DNA of 64,000 nucleotides from Phocaeicola paurosaccharolyticus JCM 15092 (GTDB taxonomy: Bacteria > Bacteroidota > Bacteroidia > Bacteroidales > Bacteroidaceae), in contig NZ_BAJR01000006.1 in the NCBI RefSeq assembly GCF_000613805.1, positions 62,001 through 126,000 of the forward strand, written 5' to 3'. The notes beneath the pieces are model-generated. The model did not search any database. It saw only the letters and a program-made list of their open reading frames with translations, and was not told the DNA's origin. Position numbers and translations under genes: made by a program. This document shows positions 37,538-47,306 of the stretch, in pieces (the first letter of the stretch is position 1; each line of letters opens with the position of its first letter).

Positions 37538-38490
37538 ATGATAGTTTTTTTAAAGAATTGGGCTTTACCATTTGCAATGCTTACAGGGGCAATTGCATAC
37601 TTCTTATTATCCGGTATTACAGCACTTTCAGCTGCTAAACCTTATATCCTTTGGTTGGTAAATTTTTTTACTCCACTACTTATATTTACTCAGCTTCTAC
37701 TAACTTTCTGTAAGGTGGAGCCTAAAGAGTTATTTCCTAGAAGATGGCATTTATGGTTGTTGCTTATTCAGATATTCTTTAGTGGCATCGTTGCATGATA
37801 CTTCTTTTTGCAGATCTTACTTATGAATATAAGATTGTGTTTCAGGCTGCAATAGTATGTCTGATATGCCCAACAGCAACTGCTGCAGCGGTGATTACAG
37901 GTAAGTTGGGAGGCAATGCTTCATCGCTAACTACATATACATTACTCTCGAATATACTTGCAGCTATTGCAGTTCCTTTGGTCTTTCCACTGTTGGAGCC
38001 ACAAGCTAATGTAACATTCGTTTCTGCTTTTCTTAAGATATTAAGTAAGGTGTTCCCTCTACTTTTATTTCCTTTTTTTCTTGCAATGTTTTTAAGATAT
38101 TGCATGCCTAAGTTACACTCCACACTTCTAAAATATCATGGAATGGCCTTCTATCTTTGGGCTGTATCTCTTGCTATCGTAACGGGACAAACTGTGCGCT
38201 CACTGGCAAACAGCACAGCAGCTCCAGGTATAGAGTTAGAAATTGCGTTTGCCGGTCTTTTTGCATGTGTTGTTCAGTTCTTCTTAGGTAAGAATATAGG
38301 CAGTATATACAATGATAGGATAAGCGCCGGGCAAGCATTGGGTCAGAAGAATACCGTTCTTGCAATCTGGATGGCATTTACATACCTTAATCCATTATCG
38401 TCAGTGGGACCTGGTAGCTATGTTATATGGCAAAATACAATTAATAGTTATCAACTCTGGAAAAAAAGGAAGAAAGAGCTTAAGAAATAG
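37538..38490 (+). CDS. BASS-family (bile acid:Na+ symporter-like) transporter, frameshifted
   Basis: Ten-helix transporter related to bile acid/sodium symporters, which in bacteria often carry organic anions such as pantoate or pyruvate. The frame changes near 37795 (after SGIVA); adding one base there rejoins the helices (SGIVA to ILLFADLTYEY) and gives 317 residues. Unlike the other shifts, the missing base cannot be identified as G. The family signature CPTATAAAVITGKLGGN (about 107-123) is clear, with a second half ending GQALGQKNTVLAIWMA. It is divergent from the amidase and 39 bases before pncB. The substrate is unknown; nicotinate-related transport is only a guess from the neighbour. 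Confidence 0.82.
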
Positions 38491-38504
38491 TGAAGTAATA
38501 GATA

Positions 38505-38512
38505 TATATTTG
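38505..38512 (+). promoter_or_regulatory. -7 promoter element of pncB
   Basis: TATATTTG fits TAnnTTTG, 16 bases before the start codon. Confidence 0.45.
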
Positions 38513-38528
38513 GACAAAGAATATAATT

Positions 38529-39732
38529 ATGAAGCAGATAATCACCCATTTTACAGACGATGATTTGTATAAATTTACAATGTGTTGTGCTGTAATAGAT
38601 AATTTTCCACGAGCACAAGTTAAATATTCGTTTACAGATAGAAATAATACAATATACCCTGAGGGTTTTTCTGATGAACTCAATAAGCAGATAGAGATGC
38701 TTGAGTCATTGGTTATCACAGACCAAGAGATAGAGTTCATGAAAAGCAGATGTTACTATATACCGGGATGGTTCTATAACTATTTAAAAGGGTATAGGTT
38801 TGATCATAAATGGGTAAAAGCATGGCAGGACGAGAGTGGACATCTTCATGTTGAACTTCAAGGTAGCTGCAGATACAATTTTGCTTGAAGTGAAGGTACT
38901 TGCTATAATCTCCGAGCTATACTATATAATGACAAAAAAGGATAGCTATTTCGACTATGATGAGTACTATAAAAAATCATATGCTAAAGCGGAAAGACTT
39001 CTTGAAGCAGGATGTGTCTATAGTGATTTCGGAACAAGAAGAAGAGCATCTCTTCAGGCGGAAGATACTGTAATCAGAGCAATGAAGGATTGCAGTATGA
39101 GCAAGGAGTGGAGCGGCAAGTTCGTTGGAACAAGCAATATATACCTTGCTATGAAATATGATATGCTACCTGTTGGCACTATGGCGCACGAGTTTGTATG
39201 TGCCATAGGAGGAATGTATGGTCCACAGATGGCTAATCATATTGCCATGAATTCATGGCGAAACACTTTCCGCGGAGCATTAGGAACATATATTTATGAT
39301 AGTTTCGGATGGGATATCTTCAGTCTTAATTTCTCTGAAGATTTTGCCAACCTTTTCAAGGGATTGAGAATTGATAGCGGAGATAATATGAAACAGCTAA
39401 CTAGGATATCGGAAAAGTACCGTTCACTGGGTATTGATCCAAGGAGCAAACAAGTTATCTTCAGCAATGCCCTTAATACTTTAAATGCTATAGAAATTCA
39501 GAAATATGCAAAGGATTTATGCCAGCCATCATATGGAATAGGTACTCACTTTACCAATGACTTCGAAGGAATAGAACCTATGAATATTGTGATTAAACTT
39601 ATAGCAGCCAAGATAACAGAGTCGTGGTCATTCTATAATGATACATGTAAGTTAAGTGAGGACGACTCCAAGCATACGGGTAAGCCTGAAGTGATAAAAA
39701 GATTCATGGATATTCTTAATATGAATAAGTAA
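38529..39732 (+). CDS. pncB: Nicotinate phosphoribosyltransferase (frameshifted)
   Basis: Makes nicotinate mononucleotide from nicotinate and PRPP in NAD salvage. The first part starts MKQIITHFTDDDLYKFTM, typical of the family, and breaks at 38868. Restoring GG (AGCTGCA to AGCTGGGCA) gives QGSWADTILLEV, with the family's conserved Trp, and 401 residues in all. The second part carries SDFGTRRRASL near residue 185, FVGTSNIYLA, and the PRPP-binding LRIDSGDN. The length agrees with E. coli PncB. Followed by a terminator shared with the opposite gene. Confidence 0.93.
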
Positions 39733-39735
39733 TAA

Positions 39736-39766
39736 TAAAAAAGCCTCCAATCGGAGGCCTTTTTAT
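39736..39766. terminator. Bidirectional terminator between pncB and the aldo/keto reductase
   Basis: GCCTCC / GGAGGC stem with AATC loop, A run upstream and T run downstream, one base bulged. Confidence 0.85.
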
Positions 39767-39769
39767 TTT

Positions 39770-41164
39770 CTATAACTTGTTTTGTTTTATCTTCTCTACG
39801 TATTCATCAATTCTGTGAAGTTCTTCAGGAATATCTATCTTCTGAGGACAGAGACTTACACATTTATTACAACCTATACAGTGGCTTGCCTGTCTTAGTT
39901 TTGGAACCGATCTGTCGTATCCTATTAGGAATGCTCTTCTTGCTTTAGCGTAGTTCTCATCTTTAGCACTTTCGGATACGTTGCCTTCATTTACACATTT
40001 GTTGTAGTGCTTGAATATACCAGGTATGTTCAAACCATAAGGGCATGGCATACAATATTCACAGTTAGTACAAGATACAAGCGGATATTGCAACAGTTCT
40101 ATAGCAGTCTTATTTAACAGCTCCTTTTCCTCGTCGGAAACCGGTTCAAGAGGGGAATAAGTGCGTATATTATCCTGCAGATGCTCCATAAATGTCATAC
40201 CGCTCAAAACTGTGAGTACTCCTTCGGGAGATCCTGCAAATCTGAAGGCCCATGCTGCATTGCTGTCTTCTGGGCGTTTCTCTTTGAGGCTCTTTACGAT
40301 ATGCTCGTTTAGTGTTGCCAGTCTACCTCCCAGAAGAGGCTCCATGATTACAGCAGGTATATTCTTTTTCCTAAGTTCTGAATAGAGATACTTGGCATCT
40401 ATATTTGCGCCTAAAGGTTTTATCCAATCCAGATAATTAAGTTGAATCTGAACGAAGTCCCATTTCACGTCCATTGCAAGCAGATAGTCGAATGCTTTTA
40501 CATCGCCATGAAAAGAGAAACCTAAGTTTCTTATTCTTCCTGCCTCACGTTCCTTCAACAAGTAGTTTATAAGTCCGTTGTCAATAAACCTATCATGTAG
40601 TGTCTGTATGCAGTCACTCCCTCCACCGATGGCGTGAAGAAGATAGTAGTCTATGTAGTCTACCTGCAGCTCTTTGAAAGACTGCTTATATAGTTTGACA
40701 GAGTTTTCGAAAGAAGGGTCTGAGAAGTTAGACATCTTTGTTGCGATGTAATATTTATCTCTAGGGTGACGTTTTAATGCTATACCTGTTGACTTCTCCG
40801 AGTATCCACGCATATATACCGGAGCAGTGTCGAAATAGTTCACTCCGTGAGCCAGGGCATAGTCAACAAGTTTGTTCACTTCCTCTTGGTCAATTGGATT
40901 TTCGTCATCTTTAGCATTCTCTTTCGCCGGCCAGCGCATACATCCATATCCCAATATAGATACTTTATCCTTTGTAGTAGGATTGATTCTGTATGTCATT
41001 TTATCTGTTGGCACATCACCTAGGTTTGTATTATTCTCTTCAGATTTGTCTTTAGAATTCTCTTTAGGTGAGGAGCATCCATATAGCATTACACCGGTAG
41101 TAACTATGCCACTTCCGAATATCTTTAAAAAGTTCCTTCTTGATATATCTTTTCTTTTTTCCAT
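39770..41164 (-). CDS. Exported aldo/keto reductase with ferredoxin-like C-terminus
   Basis: 464 residues. The N-terminus SRRNFLKIFGSGIVTTG is a Tat-type signal followed by a lipobox-like MLYGCSS, so it is probably exported folded, with cofactors loaded. The aldo/keto reductase barrel has NYFDTAPVYMRGYSE (catalytic Asp and Tyr, about 107-121), IATKMSN (Lys) and YYLLHAIGGG (His). The C-terminus carries 4Fe-4S ligands in CTNCEYCMPCPYG and CIGCNKCVSLCPQ. Last gene of a three-gene minus-strand operon, 6 bases after the ferredoxin protein, which could pass electrons to it. Substrate unknown. Confidence 0.88.
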   Translation of the reverse strand: MEKRKDISRRNFLKIFGSGIVTTGVMLYGCSSPKENSKDKSEENNTNLGDVPTDKMTYRINPTTKDKVSILGYGCMRWPAKENAKDDENPIDQEEVNKLVDYALAHGVNYFDTAPVYMRGYSEKSTGIALKRHPRDKYYIATKMSNFSDPSFENSVKLYKQSFKELQVDYIDYYLLHAIGGGSDCIQTLHDRFIDNGLINYLLKEREAGRIRNLGFSFHGDVKAFDYLLAMDVKWDFVQIQLNYLDWIKPLGANIDAKYLYSELRKKNIPAVIMEPLLGGRLATLNEHIVKSLKEKRPEDSNAAWAFRFAGSPEGVLTVLSGMTFMEHLQDNIRTYSPLEPVSDEEKELLNKTAIELLQYPLVSCTNCEYCMPCPYGLNIPGIFKHYNKCVNEGNVSESAKDENYAKARRAFLIGYDRSVPKLRQASHCIGCNKCVSLCPQKIDIPEELHRIDEYVEKIKQNKL

Positions 41165-41170
41165 AATATT

Positions 41171-42664
41171 CTAGATTTTTCTATGACGTTCATGACCAGT
41201 AACATATATAGCGCTAAGTGGACTAACGGGACATAAGTTTTCACAAGCACCACATCCTATGCACTTTTCGGTGTCAATAGCAGGAATAAGTATCTCTTCA
41301 CTTTTTGCTTCCTTAGGTGGTACCATATGTATAGCACCTGTGGTACAGTGTCTTCCGCAGTTTCCACATGAAACGCCTTCAGTATTTGCTATACACATTT
41401 CGGCTACCCATACGGCATGGCCTATCTGTTCTGCACTCTTATCCTCAATAGTTATAGGTCTTATAGCTCCTGTAGGACATACACTTGAACATTCATTACA
41501 TTCAGGTCGGCAATATCCTTTATCGAACTTCATGATAGGTTGCATGAATGTCTCTAGTTCAGTCGACGGGTGTAGAACATCGTTAGGACAGGAATTAATA
41601 CAGAGTTGGCAAGCAGTACAATGTTGTGCCAAGTGTTTTATGCTGGGTGATCCGGGAGGAGTTATTTTCGTTACGTTTTCTCTTGCCTTTTTATCTTTAA
41701 TGATTGCCAGCCCTCCATCAACCTTCTTTTCCTGTGCACTAATGATAGTGCTGACTGCAATTATGGCTGATGAAGAGAGAAATACTCTCTTTCCTTTATC
41801 AATAATTTCAGGTTTCCCTTCATCGTTTTTTGCCTTTTTGCCGGAGTCTATTCTTAGCTTGTATTTTATAGCATTTCTCTTGCACTTTCCTATGCAGTCC
41901 ATACAAACAACACAGCGTGAATAATCTATAACATGTTTCTTGTTATCTATGCATGAACACTTACAGTTGCGGGCACATAATCCGCAACCGTTGCACTGCG
42001 TTGTATCAATTGTTGGACGGAAAAGAGAAAATTTGGAAATGAGCCCTAAAAAAGTACCCACCGGACATATTGTATTGCAATAGCTTCTTCCATTTAAGAA
42101 TGCAAGTACGAAAAGTAAACCTATAGTGACTATTGCAACCGATAAGACAATCCAATTCTTTATCCATACATCAACGCTGTAGAAAGCATAGCTGTTGTAG
42201 CGCTCTGCAAGATATGCAAAGAGATTGTTACCCCAGTCGTATATAGGTGACATAAGGTTTGAAGCAATGCGTCCATAAGCGCTATATGGCTCAAGGATTG
42301 ATACAATGAAATGTACTCCTGCAACTAGACATATTATGAATATGGCAAGCATAAGATATCTTAGCCATGATATTGCAGGAGAGAAAGAAAATCTGTTTTT
42401 CTTTGCTTTACCTCCAAACCATGTGAATATATCCTGCATAACTCCAAGAGGGCATATCACAGAGCAGTATATTCTGCCGAAAAGCAAGGTAAGGATAAGT
42501 AACAGAACTATTACTATTACATTTACCGAAAGAATTGCCGGAACGAGCTGTATCTTTGCCAGCCATCCGAACCATTGGTGGAGTGTTCCTGTGAAATCGA
42601 GGAAGAGCAAGCTTATTATCGTGAAAAAAATAATAGCTGCTGTGACTCGTACTGTTTTAAGCAT
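41171..42664 (-). CDS. NapH-like membrane polyferredoxin with extra ferredoxin domains
   Basis: 497 residues. The first part (1-220) has about four membrane helices and the NapH/CcoG-type motifs GRIYCSVICPLGVMQD and GRSYCNTICPVGTFLG. Then follow several ferredoxin Cys clusters: CNGCGLCARNCKC, CVVCMDCIGKCKRN, CTACQLCINSCPNDV, CNECSSVCPTGA, CGNCGRHCTTGA and CIGCGACENLCPVSP. It reads like NapH fused to a NapG-like electron carrier and should move electrons from the membrane to a periplasmic partner. It lies between namZ and the exported aldo/keto reductase with gaps of 18 and 6 bases; the reductase is the obvious partner. Confidence 0.85.
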   Translation of the reverse strand: MLKTVRVTAAIIFFTIISLLFLDFTGTLHQWFGWLAKIQLVPAILSVNVIVIVLLLILTLLFGRIYCSVICPLGVMQDIFTWFGGKAKKNRFSFSPAISWLRYLMLAIFIICLVAGVHFIVSILEPYSAYGRIASNLMSPIYDWGNNLFAYLAERYNSYAFYSVDVWIKNWIVLSVAIVTIGLLFVLAFLNGRSYCNTICPVGTFLGLISKFSLFRPTIDTTQCNGCGLCARNCKCSCIDNKKHVIDYSRCVVCMDCIGKCKRNAIKYKLRIDSGKKAKNDEGKPEIIDKGKRVFLSSSAIIAVSTIISAQEKKVDGGLAIIKDKKARENVTKITPPGSPSIKHLAQHCTACQLCINSCPNDVLHPSTELETFMQPIMKFDKGYCRPECNECSSVCPTGAIRPITIEDKSAEQIGHAVWVAEMCIANTEGVSCGNCGRHCTTGAIHMVPPKEAKSEEILIPAIDTEKCIGCGACENLCPVSPLSAIYVTGHERHRKI

Positions 42665-42682
42665 AATATTTAGATTAAAATA

Positions 42683-43845
42683 TTAATATAGTAAATATTT
42701 ATTTCGAATTTCCTTATATCTGTTAAGATCACCTTCCCATGAAGCCTCTATCTGTCTCTCGTCAGCTCCATCTATTATCATCTTCCTTACCAAGCTGTCT
42801 CCCATCAGTGTGTCAAACCATTTTGGACGAGTGAAGAATGAGTTTCCCTTACCATTTTTCTTGTACTCTTTATAATAGCTTATAATGTATTGAAGACTTA
42901 ATCCTTTAGGTGGATTAATGTTCCTAAGGTTGTTGCCAAAACATTTCCTGTCTTTGTATAGAGGATTTTTGTCAAATCCATTCATGGAACGTGGTGTGAA
43001 ACTATAAGTGTATACTTTTATATCAGGTGATCCTATTACCTGAAAAGGATATTTTGTACCTCTACCTACACTTATAGCAGTACCTTCAAAAGGACAAAGT
43101 GATGGATAGAAAGCAACAGCCGTTTCATTTGGAAGGTTGGGAGAGGGCTTTACAGTTGGAGAATATGGGTCGGAGTGCTTCCAGCCTATTATTGGTATCA
43201 CTGTTATCCGAGCTTTCAGCCCTTTGTCTAGCCAACCCTCTTCATTGATCATGTTTGCAAGTTCTCCTATAGTGCACCCATGCAACAGAGGTATAGGGTC
43301 TAGAGAAACAAAACTTTTTAGGAAGTCTTTCCTTACAGGACCATCTACATAGTCGCATGGATTTGGTCTGTCCGTTATTATAAGTGGCTTGTCGTTTTTG
43401 GCACAAGCTCCATTACATAGTGCATGGTACTTATATAAGTAAAGAAACGTGCCCCTACATCTTGTATGTCAAAAAGTAAAATGTCAATATCTTTCAACTG
43501 TGTTGATGTGGGTTTCTTGTTCTTCCCATATAGTGATATAATAGGTAAGCCACTTTTTTTATCCTTGCCATTACTGATATGCTCGCCTGCATCGGCTGTC
43601 CCACGGAACCCATGCTCCGGGGCAAAGATCTTCTTGACTTTAATATTTTGACTCAATAGAGTGTCAAGCAAATGTGTTCCTGTTGAACCAATTAAAGAAG
43701 AGTGGTTTACAACAAGCCCAACGCTTTTCCCCTTTAATAAAGGTATAAGCTTATCCATTTGTTCTGCCCCTGTATGAATATTTTGAGCAGATGAGAATAT
43801 TGATATAAATAAGATATATGTAAGTAAAACTGAGCGTATCTTCAT
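42683..43845 (-). CDS. namZ: DUF1343 protein, NamZ-like exo-beta-N-acetylmuramidase (frameshifted)
   Basis: NamZ proteins (GH171) release terminal N-acetylmuramic acid from peptidoglycan fragments. The signal peptide spans about 1-20. Family parts are VGLVVNHSSLIG, KKIFAPEHGFRG (with the conserved His), DILLFDIQDVGARFFTY and, after the break, LLHGCTIGELANMINEE. The frame is broken at 43408: restoring one G (GAGCT to GAGGCT) gives MHYVMEACAKNDKPL and then DRPNPCDYVDGP, 387 residues in all. First gene of a three-gene operon with the polyferredoxin and the aldo/keto reductase, whose link to muropeptide recycling is not obvious. Confidence 0.87.
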
Positions 43846-43875
43846 TCTATGTGCTGATTATTTATTATCATTGCA

Positions 43876-43883
43876 CAAATTTA
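43876..43883 (-). promoter_or_regulatory. -7 promoter element of the namZ operon
   Basis: Minus-strand TAAATTTG fits TAnnTTTG, 30 bases before the namZ start codon. Confidence 0.45.
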
Positions 43884-43899
43884 AAATTAAATTTAAAAC

Positions 43900-44436
43900 A
43901 TGGATGCTTTGTCTATTATAAATAAATATTATTCAGAAAATAACGATTGTAAAGATATTCTCATCACTCATAGCAAGTCTGTAGCAGATAAAGCAATTCA
44001 GATAGCGAATAATCACCCGGAACTCAATTTAGATAAAGATTTTCTTTATGAGGCAGCGATGCTTCATGATATCGGCATAATCTTTACTAATGCTTCCGGA
44101 ATATACTGTTTCGGAGAGTCTCCTTATATATGCCATGGAATACTTGGTGCCGAAATTCTTAGGAAGGAGGGTTATCCTAAACACGCACTGGTATGCGAGC
44201 GCCATACAGGTGCCGGAATTACAATGCAAAACATTATAGATAACAATCTACCTATTCCACATAGAGATATGCTTCCCCTTTCACTTGAGGAACAGGTGAT
44301 ATGTTTTGCTGATAAGTTCTTTTCTAAGACTAAGTTGCAGAATGAAAAAACTGTAGAGAAGGCTCGCAAGAGCCTTCTGAAATTCGGTGATGATGGAATT
44401 GAAAGGTTTGACAGATGGTGTAGAGAATTTCTTTAA
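43900..44436 (+). CDS. HD-domain phosphohydrolase-like protein
   Basis: 178 residues. The HD motif is AAMLHDIGII (about 49-58), with an upstream metal His in LITHSKSVADKA and a later CHGILGAEILRKEGY and CERHTGAGI, in keeping with a metal-dependent phosphohydrolase fold similar to YfbR/KrR-type HD proteins. No regulatory domain is attached and the substrate is unknown. Divergent from namZ, with the intergenic space only 54 bases. Confidence 0.82.
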   Translation: MDALSIINKYYSENNDCKDILITHSKSVADKAIQIANNHPELNLDKDFLYEAAMLHDIGIIFTNASGIYCFGESPYICHGILGAEILRKEGYPKHALVCERHTGAGITMQNIIDNNLPIPHRDMLPLSLEEQVICFADKFFSKTKLQNEKTVEKARKSLLKFGDDGIERFDRWCREFL

Positions 44437-44490
44437 TATTTTAAACGAATTTATTTACGACCATTTTCTTTATTATTTATGCATATTGAT

Positions 44491-44498
44491 TAATTTTG
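44491..44498 (+). promoter_or_regulatory. -7 promoter element of lptD
   Basis: TAATTTTG fits TAnnTTTG, 25 bases before the ATG. Confidence 0.45.
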
Positions 44499-44523
44499 CA
44501 TCTTAAAGCGTAAAGAAAATATA

Positions 44524-47248
44524 ATGACGCCATTAAAACGACATAGATCTTCATCTTTTATATTTATATCCTTGCTTCTGTTGCTGACTTTCAACTCAGT
44601 AGCTCAGCGAACTAATCGAAATATCTCTTCCCGCAAAATAGATACTACTAAAGTTGACTCAACAAAAGTAGATTCACTTAGTACTGATAGTGTACAGAAA
44701 AAGAAAAAATCAGCTCTTGATGCTCCTGTTGCTTATGAAGCAAACGACTCTATTGTCTTCACTGAAGATGGATTTGCTCATCTTTTTGGAGCCGGTAAGG
44801 TAAACTATGAAAAGATAGAACTTACCGCCGATGCCATCTCCATGAACATGGACAGTAGCACTGTATTTGCGCGAGGAGTAAAAGATTCTACCGGAGTGGA
44901 GAAGGGTACACCTGTTTTTAAAGATGGAGAAACTCCTTATGAATCAAAGGAGATGAGATATAACTTCAAGACAAAGAAAGGTTTCATAAACAATATTGTC
45001 ACACAACAAGGCGAGGTATATAACAAGTCAGGAGTCAAAGAAAAATGCTAATGATGAGATATTCCTTACTCGTGGTCGCTATACTACATGTGATAATCAT
45101 GCTCATCCCCATTTTTACCTACAGCTATCAATGGCAAAGGTTAAACCAAAGAAGAATGCTGTTTTCGGACCAGCTAACCTTGTAGTGGGTGATGTACCGT
45201 TGCCAATAGCTATTCCTTTTGGATTCTTCCCTTTCACCAGCAGCTACTCTTCAGGTTTTATAATGCCGACTTACGGATATGATAATAACCGAGGATTCTA
45301 TCTCCGCGATGGAGGATACTACTTTGCAATAAGTGACAAGATGGACCTTAAGGTGTTAGGTGAACTATTCACTAAGGGGTCATGGGGGCTCTCTGCACAG
45401 TCCAATTATAACAAACGCTATAAGTACAGCGGATCTTTCAACGGTAGCTACATGATAACAAAGACTGGTGATCAGAACCTACCGGACTACTCTGTTACAA
45501 AAGACTTCAGAATAAGTTGGAGCCACAGACAGGATCAGAAAGCTAATCCAAATTCGACATTTTCGGCAAACGTTAACTTTGCAACAAGTAGCTATGACCG
45601 CCGTAGCCTGAGCAGCCTTTATAACCCTCAGCAGTTCTCGAATAATGTCAAGACTTCCAGCGTGAACTATTCAAGGACATTTCCTGATATAGGCCTTACT
45701 TTATCAAGTACTTTTAATATCGAGCAGAATACCAGAGACTCTTCAATAAGTGTTCGTCTTCCCGACTTGGACATTAACTTGGCCCGTTTCTACCCATTCA
45801 AAAGGAAGAAAGCTGTAGGTCAAGAGAAGTGGTACGAGAAAATATCTGTTCAATATACAGGACGATTGACCAACTCTATAAGAACTAAGGATAACTTAAT
45901 TCTTAAGAAAGGTATAAGCAGTTGGACTAATGGTATGCAGCATAGCATTCCTGTAAGTGCAACATTCAATCTATTTAAATATATTAATGTTGTCCCATCT
46001 TTGAACTATACAGAACGTTGGTATCTTAAAAAGCTTAATCAGAACTACAATCAAGAGACTCAGACTGTAGAGAAGACATATGAAAACGGATTTTACCGTG
46101 TTTACAACTATGATACCAGCTTAGATATAAATACTAAGCTCTATGGTTTCTATAAACCATGGAAAAAACTGTTTGGAGATAAGATTGAGGCAATACGTCA
46201 CGTAGTAACTCCTAGAATTGGATTTAGCTATTCTCCAGACTTCGGTAGTTTAGACTATGGTTACTATGGTCAATATTCATATACTGACAAGTACGGACAA
46301 GTAGACTCAGTTAGATACTCTCATTTCGAAGGAGCTCCTTTCGGAGTACCGGGATCAGGTCGTAGCGGAGTTGTCAACTTTGGTATTGATAATAATATTG
46401 AGATGAAGGTTAAGTCGGACAAAGACTCTACCGGTGTCAAGAAGATCAGTCTTATAGACCAGTTGTCTGCAAATATATCTTATAATACTGCTGCAAAATA
46501 TCAGCCATGGAGTGACCTTAGTATGAACCTTCGATTAAAGTTGACAAAGAGTTATACATTCAATATGAATGCTTCTTTTGCAACTTATGCATATACATTC
46601 GACAAGTCGGGTAATGTGATTGTTGGTAATCGTACAGAGTGGTCGTATGGCCGTTTTGGACGTTTCCGTGGATATAGTGGTTCATTTGCCTATACCCTGA
46701 ATAATGAGACATGGACAAAACTCTTTAAGAAAGGTGATAAAGAGGAAGATAAGGAGAAAAAAGATAATAAAGCTTTGGAAGATCAGGATGAAGAGACGGA
46801 TATGAAAGATGAGGAGAACAAATCGAATATCCGAAAGACTGAGAATGCAAAAATAGATCCTGACGGATATCTAGCCTTTAAGATGCCTTGGTCAATAAAT
46901 CTGAGCTATTCATATAGTATTGCTGAAGACAGAAGAAAACAGATAAATATAAAGAGTATGCGTTACCCATATTCTGTAACACACTCATTGAATGTAAATG
47001 GAAATATTAAGTTAGGAAGCCGTTGGAATATAAGTGGTACATCAGGATACGATTTCAATACGAAAGAGGTTTCCATGACTTCTTTTAACATAACAAGAGA
47101 TTTACACTGTTTCACTATGTCTTGTGGTGTAGTACTTAAACCTTTTACTTCATACAATTTCAGTATACGTGCTTTATCAGGTATGCTAACAGATGCACTT
47201 AAGTGGGATCAGAGAAGTAATACAGGTAGTGCTGTTAACTGGTATTGA
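44524..47248 (+). CDS. lptD: LPS-assembly outer-membrane protein LptD-like (frameshifted)
   Basis: Outer-membrane barrel that inserts lipopolysaccharide into the outer leaflet. Signal peptide about 1-28, then an OstA-like periplasmic domain (SIVFTEDGFAHLFGAGKVNYE, split here as SIVFTEDGFAH and GAGKVNYE; then ISMNMDSSTVFARG). The frame breaks at 45016. Restoring two bases, most simply GG (GAGGTAT to GAGGGGTAT), gives TQQGEGYITSQE, then YTTCDNHAHPHFYL with the conserved Cys and a long beta-barrel, about 908 residues. The Bacteroidota form lacks the E. coli four-Cys pattern. A charged Lys/Glu-rich loop spans about residues 740-780. Confidence 0.88.
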
Positions 47249-47306
47249 TATTAATATACTATTTGAAAAATACTTTTTTATTAATCATTAATCAAAAACA
47301 AAATAA

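Noticed and set aside
41259-41924. 221-codon plus-strand reading frame
   Set aside because: It is the complement of the Cys-rich polyferredoxin gene; its composition reflects the opposite strand and it matches nothing.
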